From positions 1-21,304 of the forward strand of contig JABIUG010000224.1 in NCBI GenBank assembly GCA_018700655.1: DNA of 21,304 nt, written 5' to 3'. The notes beneath the pieces are model-generated. The model was not told the origin of the DNA. It ran no database searches and was given only the letters and a program-made list of their open reading frames with translations. Both the position numbers and the translations under genes were made by a program. The stretch is from Rhodospirillaceae bacterium (lineage in GTDB: Bacteria; Pseudomonadota; Alphaproteobacteria; SP197). Positions 15,224-21,304 of the stretch are shown here, in pieces; within the stretch, counting starts at the first letter, position 1, and each line of letters opens with the position of its first letter.

Positions 15224-15277
15224 TAACTACGCACGGCCTCCGGAATCAATCCGTACCTTTCCCGCAAGGATCTCATC

Positions 15278-16243
15278 ATGACGAGCAAACCCACCGTCTT
15301 CGTTACACGTACGCTGCCTGATGCCGTCGAGGCGCGCCTGAAACGCGACTACACGCCACGCCTCAATGGTGATGATCGTCTGCCCGGCGCCGATGAGGTC
15401 ATCGAGGGTTGCCGTGGCGCCGACGCGCTGATTCCCTGCCCGACCGACAAGATCACCGCAGATGTGATCAGCCGCCTTGATGAGAACGTGAAGGTGATCG
15501 CCAGTTTTTCGGTCGGTTACGAACACATCGACACCAACGCGGCACGCGATCGCGGGATTGTCGTTACCAACACGCCCGATGTTCTGACCGACGCGACCGC
15601 CGATATCGCAATGTTGTTGATGCTGGGTGCTGCACGGCGGGCCTATGAGGGCGAATGCATGGTGCGCGAAGCCACCTGGGGGGCCTGGGCGCCGACCGCG
15701 ATGCGCGGCGTCCATCTCACCGGCAATCGCCTGGGTATCCTGGGCATGGGCCGCATCGGCCAGGCCGTCGCAAGGCGCGCAGCCGGGTTCGAGATGGAGG
15801 TTCACTATCACAATCGCTCGAAACTCCCGGCAGATCAGGAGCACGGCGCAACGTTCCACGCCGGCCTCGACAGCCTGCTTGCCGTCAGTGACGTACTGTC
15901 GGTGCATTGCCCCTCGACGCCCGACACACTCAAAATTCTCAACGCCGAAAGCATCGCCAAGCTTCCCGATGGCGCCATTGTCGTGAATACGGCACGCGGC
16001 AATGTGATTGACGACGAGGCCCTGATCGCCGCGCTTTCGTCGGGCAAACTCTTTGCCGCCGGCCTCGACGTCTATGATGGCGAACCCAACATTCATCCAG
16101 GCTACCGCGATCTCACCAATGCCTTTCTGCTGCCGCATCTGGGCAGTGCCACGGTTGCGACACGCGACGCCATGGGTTTCCGTGCCGTCGACAACCTCGA
16201 TGCCTTTTTCGCCGGTAGGGAGCCAGGAGACCGCGTCGCGTGA
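15278..16243 (+). CDS. D-2-hydroxyacid dehydrogenase, glyoxylate/hydroxypyruvate reductase type
   Basis: This NAD(P)-dependent oxidoreductase of 321 residues probably interconverts glyoxylate/glycolate or hydroxypyruvate/glycerate. Substrate loop residues appear in ASFSVGYEHID at 75-85. The Rossmann motif is GILGMGRIGQA (GxGxxG at 156-161). The catalytic triad is complete: Arg240 in NTARGNVID, Glu269 in DVYDGEP and His287 in LLPHLGSAT. After beta-2 the sequence reads HYHNRSK instead of presenting an acidic residue, which favours NADPH over NADH, as in GRHPR-like reductases; this is inference. The start ATG 15278 has AAGGA at 15266-15270. It diverges from eipB and converges on the nucleoside hydrolase gene across an AT-rich spacer. 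Confidence 0.9.
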   Translation: MTSKPTVFVTRTLPDAVEARLKRDYTPRLNGDDRLPGADEVIEGCRGADALIPCPTDKITADVISRLDENVKVIASFSVGYEHIDTNAARDRGIVVTNTPDVLTDATADIAMLLMLGAARRAYEGECMVREATWGAWAPTAMRGVHLTGNRLGILGMGRIGQAVARRAAGFEMEVHYHNRSKLPADQEHGATFHAGLDSLLAVSDVLSVHCPSTPDTLKILNAESIAKLPDGAIVVNTARGNVIDDEALIAALSSGKLFAAGLDVYDGEPNIHPGYRDLTNAFLLPHLGSATVATRDAMGFRAVDNLDAFFAGREPGDRVA

Positions 16244-16261
16244 ACCGCTCCGACGGCACAA

Positions 16262-16320
16262 AGAATCGTTAATTTTATAGATTAGATAATGTGCCTATTT
16301 ATTTGATACTAATAATTTAT
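16262..16320. other. AT-rich convergent spacer
   Basis: Fifty-nine bases between two convergent genes contain only about 11 G or C, roughly 19 percent, in an otherwise GC-rich window. The stretch holds runs such as TTAATTTTATAGATTAGATA. A 13-base near-palindrome, TTATCG-T-CGATAA (16317-16329), overlaps the nucleoside hydrolase stop codon. There is no GC-rich terminator stem and no open frame worth calling. It may work as a bidirectional termination or nucleoid-protein binding zone, or mark the edge of acquired DNA. Confidence 0.6.
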
Positions 16321-17243
16321 CGTCGATAATTTTTCATTGCCTCGACTGTTCGTTCCAGGAAAGTTTCTTCGTCGATTGCGCTGAGGATGCGGCAGTTTCC
16401 CTCCCCCGGTGAAACGACACTCCGGGCCATGTGTTGCTCGTCGTCAAGCACGATGCGGATGTCGCAGCTCTCAAGCGAAAAGAGATCGGGCCAAAGCAAC
16501 AACCCGGTCACCGCGACATCGTAGAGAGCGATCGGTGACTCGCGCCACATCCCGGCAAGGGCTCGGCCCGGTTCTCCAAAACCCTCCATCGCCTCGAACC
16601 ATGAAAGCGGCGGGCGTAGGTTTCGTGTGGCATCGAGCGTGACAAGCGAGATGGGTGAGGCAATGGACATCGAGACATGCGCGGCATGAGGATCAACGAG
16701 GAAGTTGAACTCGGCGAACTCGGTGACGTTGCCGCGTCCGCGTGCGCCTCCCATGACAGCAAGATGCCTGATCTTGTCCGCCAGGTCGGGACGCTGGATC
16801 AACACCATTGCGATGTTGGTCAGTGGCCCGATCGCTGCGATCGTCAGGGGCGCTTCAGCAGCATCAAGCAGCCGGATCAGAGCGTTAACAGCATGCTCGG
16901 CCTCATGGGGCTCCCTCGCGTCGGGCAGTCCCGATCCGCCGAGGCCATCGGCACCATGCGAATCCTCCGCCGTGAAAAGGTCATGGATGATCGGACGGGG
17001 ACAACCGCGGAAAACAGGGATTTCCGGTCGCCCGGCGGCCTCGACGATCCGGCGCGCATTGGCAACGGTGCGATCGACCGCAACATTGCCGGCAACTGCG
17101 GTCACGGCCACAACCTCCAGGGCTTGCGGCATGGCCAGTGCAAGGAAAAGCGCAAAGGCGTCGTCCTTGCCGGGGTCACAGTCAAAAAGGACGGAAAGAG
17201 CGGTCACAGCACAGCCATAATGTTGAGGAGAATGCGTCACCAT
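16317..17243 (-). CDS. Nucleoside hydrolase (IunH/URH1-like)
   Basis: Nucleoside hydrolases cleave the N-glycosidic bond of nucleosides, releasing base and ribose for salvage. From ATG 17243 the protein has 308 residues, the usual length; no clear ribosome binding site marks this start, and a GTG 36 bases inside would also fit. The calcium-binding cluster is present as LFDCDPGKDDAF (Asp21, 23, 27, 28). SHGADGLGG at 95-103, IGPLTNIA at 138-145, VMGGA and EFNFLVDP at 178-185 follow in the family order. The last metal ligand is Asp242 in PIALYDVAV. The residue before it is Tyr241, where classical enzymes carry the leaving-group-activating histidine. Substrate preference therefore may differ from inosine/uridine hydrolases. 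It diverges from the alcohol dehydrogenase gene with 62 bases between starts. Confidence 0.9.
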   Translation of the reverse strand: MVTHSPQHYGCAVTALSVLFDCDPGKDDAFALFLALAMPQALEVVAVTAVAGNVAVDRTVANARRIVEAAGRPEIPVFRGCPRPIIHDLFTAEDSHGADGLGGSGLPDAREPHEAEHAVNALIRLLDAAEAPLTIAAIGPLTNIAMVLIQRPDLADKIRHLAVMGGARGRGNVTEFAEFNFLVDPHAAHVSMSIASPISLVTLDATRNLRPPLSWFEAMEGFGEPGRALAGMWRESPIALYDVAVTGLLLWPDLFSLESCDIRIVLDDEQHMARSVVSPGEGNCRILSAIDEETFLERTVEAMKNYRR

Positions 17244-17305
17244 CTTGCATCTGCGCTGTCTAGGGCGCAAACGGTCGCGTCCCACCACGCCAGCGAGGCC
17301 TTCTC

Positions 17306-18478
17306 ATGACCACGACCATGCCATCTGCCAATTGGAGCTATCCGACCGCCATCCGTTTCGGCCCCGGCCGGATCAGGGAACTGGCCGATGCCGCACGCGC
17401 GGTTGGCATGAGCCGCCCGCTTCTGGTGACCGACCCCGGCATCTCCGGCCTGCCGATGATCTCTGTAGCCGTGGCGTCAAACGAAGCGGACGGACTACCG
17501 ACCACGGTGTTCTCCGAGATCCAGGGCAATCCCGTGGGTGCAGATGTCGAGCGTGGCCTCGATGTCCTGCGCAGCTGCGGCCATGATGGCGTCATCGTCT
17601 TCGGCGGCGGCAGTGCGATGGATGCCGGCAAGACGATCGCTTTCATGGCGGGCCAGACCCGTTCCATGTTCGACTTCGAAGACCGCGGCGACAACTGGAC
17701 GCTGGCCGACCCCGACGCAATCCTGCCGATCGTCGCTGTACCCACGACCTCGGGTACCGGATCGGAAGTTGGCCGTGCGACTGTCATCATTGACGAATCC
17801 GACCAGACCAAAAAGATCCTCTATCACCCCAGAATGCTGGCCGAAATCGTGATCGAAGACCCCGAGCTCACGATCGGTTTGCCTGCAAACATCACCGCCT
17901 GGACCGGCATGGACGCGCTTGCCCATTGCCTCGAAGCCTACAGCGCGCCGGGCTATCATCCGATGGCCGACGGCATTGCCCTGGAAGGCATGCGCCTCGT
18001 CAAAGAGTGGCTCCCTGTCGCGGTCGCCGACGGCGGCAATATCCCGGCACGCGGCAACATGCAGATTGCGGCCACGATGGGCGCCACTGCATTTCAGAAG
18101 GGCCTTGGCGCAATACATTCGCTGTCACACCCGATTGGCGCCCTGTTCAACAGCCATCATGGCCGGACCAACGCCGTAGTGATGCCTTATGTGATGGCCT
18201 TTAACCGCGACAGCGTCGCCGAACGTTATGGGGCGCTTGCGCGTTACCTTGATCTGGAGGGCGGCGACTTTGATGCTGTGATGCAATGGATACTTCAATT
18301 GCGCGAAACGGTCGGGATCGAACATACCCTGGCCGATATCGGGGTCGACGACAGCAAGACCGATCTGGTTGTTTCGCAGGCGGTCAACGACCCGACAGCG
18401 GGCACCAATCCGGTTCCGCTCGACCAGGACAATCTGGCGCGTCTCTTCGCCAATGCCCTGGAAGGAAGGCTAAACTGA
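17306..18478 (+). CDS. Iron-type alcohol dehydrogenase
   Basis: This is a group III (iron-activated) NAD(P)-dependent alcohol dehydrogenase of 390 residues. The N-terminal Rossmann-like domain has VIVFGGGSAMDAGK at 96-109 and PTTSGTGSEVGRAT at 146-159. The helical domain has the metal ligands Asp203 and His207 in GMDALAHCLEAY, His271 in GAIHSLSHP, and His285 in HHGRTNAVVMPY; the 4- and 14-residue spacings match FucO-like enzymes. The substrate is unknown; members act on lactaldehyde, propanediol, butanol, ethanol or 4-hydroxybutyrate. The ATG at 17306 has GAGG at 17294-17297. The last codons contain AAGGAAGG, which is also the ribosome binding site of the next gene, so translation of the two is probably coupled. 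Neighbouring genes give no clear pathway. Confidence 0.92.
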   Translation: MTTTMPSANWSYPTAIRFGPGRIRELADAARAVGMSRPLLVTDPGISGLPMISVAVASNEADGLPTTVFSEIQGNPVGADVERGLDVLRSCGHDGVIVFGGGSAMDAGKTIAFMAGQTRSMFDFEDRGDNWTLADPDAILPIVAVPTTSGTGSEVGRATVIIDESDQTKKILYHPRMLAEIVIEDPELTIGLPANITAWTGMDALAHCLEAYSAPGYHPMADGIALEGMRLVKEWLPVAVADGGNIPARGNMQIAATMGATAFQKGLGAIHSLSHPIGALFNSHHGRTNAVVMPYVMAFNRDSVAERYGALARYLDLEGGDFDAVMQWILQLRETVGIEHTLADIGVDDSKTDLVVSQAVNDPTAGTNPVPLDQDNLARLFANALEGRLN

Positions 18479-19485
18479 CATGGCAAACCGCATATCGCGC
18501 CCTAACCGGCGCGACTGCAGCCACTCTCTTGAGGTGTGCCGGTGCTGTGGCTCAAGAGCCGGGGCCGATTATCACGTTTCAGGCCGAGAACGACTTCTTT
18601 GTCTCCAGCGGTGACGGCCAGTACACCCACGGTATGCAGGCATCCTATTTGAGTGGTGCCAACGACGTTCCCGACTTCATCGTTGGCACGGCCGAATGGC
18701 TGCCGATCTTTGAAACCGGCAGCGACATGCGCTGGGGCATCAGTGTCGCCCAGAGCATGTTCACACCAGACGACATCCAGAGCACCGGCTTGATCGAAGA
18801 CGACCAGCCTTATGCCGGTTGGCTGCGCACCGATATCGGCCTGGTGTCGGACACTGGCGACAGGCTCGATCGGGTCAGTCTCTCCCTGGGGATCGTTGGT
18901 CCCCAATCCTATGCCGAGGACACCCAGGTCTGGTTCCATGAGGTCATCGAGGCATCGCGCCCCAACGGCTGGGATCATCAACTCTCCAACGAACCCGCGG
19001 TCAATCTCTTCTATGAGCGCCAGTATCGCCTGGTGAAGCCGGTCGGTCTCGAAGGCCTCGATCTTGAATGGGATTTCACACCGCGCGGATCCATCGCGCT
19101 TGGTAATGTCTACACCTATGGCGCAATCGGCGCTGAATTCCGGATCGGGCAGCAACTCGAACAGGACTACGGCGCTCCGCGTATCGGCGCAGGTGTCGCC
19201 GGATCGGGTTATTTCCTGCCCGTCGCCTGGAACGAAGTCGGCTGGTACTTCTTCGCCGGGCTCGAAGGCCGCGCCGTGGCACGCAACATCTTTCTCGACG
19301 GCAACACCTTTGCCGACAGCCACAGCGTTTCGAAGAATATATTTGTCGGCGAGTTTCAGGCTGGTGCCGCCGTCACCTGGGGTCACATGCGTCTGACCTT
19401 CACCCATGTCCTGCGTTCCAAGGAATTTGAAGGTCAGGATGCTCCCGATCAATTTGGTGCGATCAGCCTGTCGACCACGTTCTGA
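18475..19485 (+). CDS. LpxR-like outer-membrane lipid A deacylase (DUF2219), anomalous 5' end
   Basis: LpxR removes the 3'-acyloxyacyl chain of lipid A at the outer membrane. Family motifs are ITFQAENDFFVSS (Asn39-Asp40 active-site pair), QYTHGMQASYLSG, MFTPDDIQ, DDQPYAGWLRTDIG, GIVGPQSYAEDTQVWFHEV (His155) and GWDHQLSNEPA (Glu173), and the protein ends in a beta-barrel-like ...STTF with terminal Phe. No ATG, GTG or suitable TTG opens the frame before the signal-like TGATAATLLRCAGAVAQ. Listed here is CTG 18475, five bases after AAGGAAGG and overlapping the alcohol dehydrogenase stop. Alternatively the start is ATG 18480, out of frame, with one extra base near 18501; that reading would begin MANRISR and then the hydrophobic core, a better signal peptide. 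The mature part (from about residue 27) is intact either way. Confidence 0.85.
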   Translation: MTWQTAYRALTGATAATLLRCAGAVAQEPGPIITFQAENDFFVSSGDGQYTHGMQASYLSGANDVPDFIVGTAEWLPIFETGSDMRWGISVAQSMFTPDDIQSTGLIEDDQPYAGWLRTDIGLVSDTGDRLDRVSLSLGIVGPQSYAEDTQVWFHEVIEASRPNGWDHQLSNEPAVNLFYERQYRLVKPVGLEGLDLEWDFTPRGSIALGNVYTYGAIGAEFRIGQQLEQDYGAPRIGAGVAGSGYFLPVAWNEVGWYFFAGLEGRAVARNIFLDGNTFADSHSVSKNIFVGEFQAGAAVTWGHMRLTFTHVLRSKEFEGQDAPDQFGAISLSTTF

Positions 19486-19491
19486 GTTTCC

Positions 19492-21304
19492 TCAAACGTC
19501 TCCCAGGGTCATGAGCGCGGCATTGCCGCCTGCCGCCGTGGTGTCCTTGGAAACGACACGCTCCGTCGCGAACCGATGGAGATAACGCGGACCACCGGCC
19601 TTCGGGCCGGTTCCCGACAGCCCCTCACCACCAAACGGCTGGCTGCCGACAATCGCGCCGATCATGTTGCGGTTGATGTAGACGTTGCCGACCTTCACAC
19701 GCGCAGCGATCTGTTCAGCCATAGAATCGATCCGTGTGTGGATACCAAGTGTCAATCCGTAGCCGGTCGCCTCAATCTCGTCGATCAGTGCATCGAGGCG
19801 GTCCTGGCGAAACCGCAAGACATGCAATACCGGCCCGAAAACCTCGCGTTCCAGCACGGCAAGCGAGCCGATTTCGATCACCGTGGGCGCGACGAAGCAT
19901 CCTTCTTCCGTCGTCGCGCCCAGCGGAGCGCGATAAAGCACCCTGGCGTCGCGCGACATACGATCGACATGGGCTTCAAGCATGGCGCGTGCGTCGTCAT
20001 CGATCACCGGGCCGACATCGGTTTCCAGAAGCCCTGGGTCGCCGATCTTCAGTTCCGCCATGGCCCCGGTCAGCATGATGATGACCTTGTCGGCGATATC
20101 TTCCTGGAGGCAAAGAACACGCAATGCCGAGCAGCGCTGGCCGGCGCTGTTCACCGCCGACTGGATGACATCGACCGTGACCTGTTCGGGAAGAGCGGTA
20201 GAATCGACAATCATCGCATTCTGGCCGCCGGTCTCGGCAATCAGCGGCACGATCGGCCCCGGTCGCTCCGCCAGCGCACGGTTGATCAGACGTGCGGTCT
20301 CGGTTGATCCGGTAAACGCGACACCAGAGACGCGCGGATCCGAGACAAGACGCGCACCGACGATGGCACCATCGCCTGGCAGGAGTTGCAGGACGTCGCC
20401 CGGCACACCGGCTTCATGCATCAGACCAACTGCAAAAGCCGCCATCAGAGGTGTTTGCTCGGCCGGCTTTGAAATCACCGTGTTTCCTGCGGCCAGAGCC
20501 GCAGTGATCTGGCCGCAGAAGATTGCGAGCGGAAAGTTCCACGGCGAAATGCAGGCAAACACGCCCCGGCCATGGAGCGAAATCTGGTTCACTTCACCAG
20601 TCGGGCCCGGCAACACAACCGGATCGCCGAAATCTGACCTGGCCCGTTGGGCGTAATAACGGAAGAAATCGACTGCTTCACGCACCTCGGCAATCCCGTC
20701 GGCAAGGGTTTTGCCGGCTTCGCGCGTGGCAATCGCCATGGCCCTGGCGATGTTGGCTTCCAGCAGGTCGGCCGTGCGTTCCAGGCAGGCCGCACGTTCA
20801 TCCACCGGGGTTTTCGACCATCCTGGCGCGGCAGCCGCAGCAATCGCGAGAGCTCGTTCCACTGTCTCGGCATCGGCCTCGACAACCTCACCCACGACAT
20901 CGCGTGTGTCGGCTGGATTGCGGATCTGGCGCACCGTTCCCGGCACAGCTTTGCCCGCGACAAGCGGCGCGCTGCGCCAGGGTTGGGCTGCGGCATTCTT
21001 CATCTTGTCAGCCAGGGCGACCAGCGCATCCTCGTCGCTGAGGTCGAAGCCGCGTGCGTTCGCCCGATCAGCGCCAAACAGATCACGCGGCAACACGATG
21101 GAGGGGTGAGCCCTTGGAATGGCGGCCCAGACAGTCTTTACCGGATCCTCGATCAGCCCTTCGATCGGCATGGCGTCATCGACAATACGATTCACGAAGG
21201 AAGTGTTGGCGCCGTTCTCGAGCAATCGGCGAACGAGATAGGCAAGCAGGTCTTCATGGCTGCCAACCGGAGCATAGATCCGACAGCTGATGCCCCTTCC
21301 GGAC
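19492..21304 (-). CDS. putA: Bifunctional proline dehydrogenase/P5C dehydrogenase PutA, C-terminal part (5' cut by window edge)
   Basis: PutA oxidises proline to glutamate in two steps: FAD-dependent proline dehydrogenase, then NAD-dependent glutamate-semialdehyde dehydrogenase. The frame is open to the window edge and about 603 residues are visible. They start with the tail of the proline dehydrogenase barrel (CRIYAPVGSHEDLLAYLVRR and LLENGANTSFVNRIVDD). The aldehyde dehydrogenase domain follows: SPWNFPLAIFCGQ, FTGSTETARLI, the general-base Glu in IAETGGQNA, the nucleophile Cys in SAGQRCSALR, EVFGPVLHVLR, and INRNMIGAIVGSQPFGGEG. It ends in GGNAALMTLGDV, so it lacks the extra C-terminal domain of the longest PutA proteins. 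Whether a DNA-binding N-terminal domain exists cannot be seen. It converges on the LpxR-like gene with a six-base gap. Confidence 0.95.
   Translation of the reverse strand, partial: SGRGISCRIYAPVGSHEDLLAYLVRRLLENGANTSFVNRIVDDAMPIEGLIEDPVKTVWAAIPRAHPSIVLPRDLFGADRANARGFDLSDEDALVALADKMKNAAAQPWRSAPLVAGKAVPGTVRQIRNPADTRDVVGEVVEADAETVERALAIAAAAAPGWSKTPVDERAACLERTADLLEANIARAMAIATREAGKTLADGIAEVREAVDFFRYYAQRARSDFGDPVVLPGPTGEVNQISLHGRGVFACISPWNFPLAIFCGQITAALAAGNTVISKPAEQTPLMAAFAVGLMHEAGVPGDVLQLLPGDGAIVGARLVSDPRVSGVAFTGSTETARLINRALAERPGPIVPLIAETGGQNAMIVDSTALPEQVTVDVIQSAVNSAGQRCSALRVLCLQEDIADKVIIMLTGAMAELKIGDPGLLETDVGPVIDDDARAMLEAHVDRMSRDARVLYRAPLGATTEEGCFVAPTVIEIGSLAVLEREVFGPVLHVLRFRQDRLDALIDEIEATGYGLTLGIHTRIDSMAEQIAARVKVGNVYINRNMIGAIVGSQPFGGEGLSGTGPKAGGPRYLHRFATERVVSKDTTAAGGNAALMTLGDV

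Noticed and set aside
18286..18474. In-frame upstream ATG 18286 as start of the LpxR-like gene
   Set aside because: It would add 63 residues read out of frame through the conserved end of the alcohol dehydrogenase, placing a polar stretch before the signal sequence.
1..21304. Mobile elements, CRISPR arrays, tRNA/rRNA genes, toxin-antitoxin or phage-defence loci
   Set aside because: I saw no transposase, integrase, repeat-spacer pattern, cloverleaf or recognised defence domain. Almost all coding space is explained by housekeeping or metabolic genes.

Overview
The window looks like chromosomal core DNA of an alphaproteobacterium, probably near the Rhodospirillales. The reasons are the moderately high GC content, the order pyrC-plsY-dprA-topA-rnr, the divK-pleD pair, and an EipB/DUF1849 envelope protein, a family typical of this class. 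I see no rRNA, tRNA, CRISPR array, insertion sequence or prophage. Both ends cut through genes: pyrC on the left lacks its 5' part and putA on the right lacks its 5' part.

Bases 1-8091 read rightward as a housekeeping block: dihydroorotase (pyrC), acyl-phosphate glycerol-3-phosphate acyltransferase (plsY), the DNA-uptake and recombination protein DprA, topoisomerase I (topA), RNase R (rnr) and a small conserved winged-helix-like protein. Spacing is tight: plsY/dprA share one base and topA/rnr overlap by about 20. Bases 8165-10309 hold a NUDT19-like Nudix hydrolase overlapping an MFS transporter, then the zinc-free form of ribosomal protein L33 (rpmG) with its own promoter. Bases 10310-10892 are the least certain stretch. 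It probably holds one small exported protein gene without a clear start codon, convergent with pleD.

Bases 10893-12642 (leftward) carry divK then pleD, the response-regulator pair of the alphaproteobacterial cell-cycle and polarity circuit; PleD is a diguanylate cyclase with an intact product-inhibition site. From 12847 rightward come a HAD-family phosphatase and the fructokinase mak. Their end abuts the leftward eipB-like envelope gene. Bases 15278-16243 encode a D-2-hydroxyacid dehydrogenase (glyoxylate/hydroxypyruvate reductase type). It converges on a leftward nucleoside hydrolase across a very AT-rich gap.

Bases 17306-19485 carry an iron-type alcohol dehydrogenase tightly followed by an LpxR-like outer-membrane lipid A deacylase, whose 5' end is anomalous (CTG start or a one-base frameshift). 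Bases 19492-21304 are the leftward C-terminal part of bifunctional proline utilisation enzyme PutA. The right half mixes carbon metabolism (fructose, hydroxyacids, nucleosides, alcohols, proline) with envelope maintenance (EipB, LpxR).

I did not find a convincing novel multi-gene system. The best leads are the two secreted-protein genes with anomalous starts, the nucleoside hydrolase with a changed catalytic position, and a few unusual intergenic structures.
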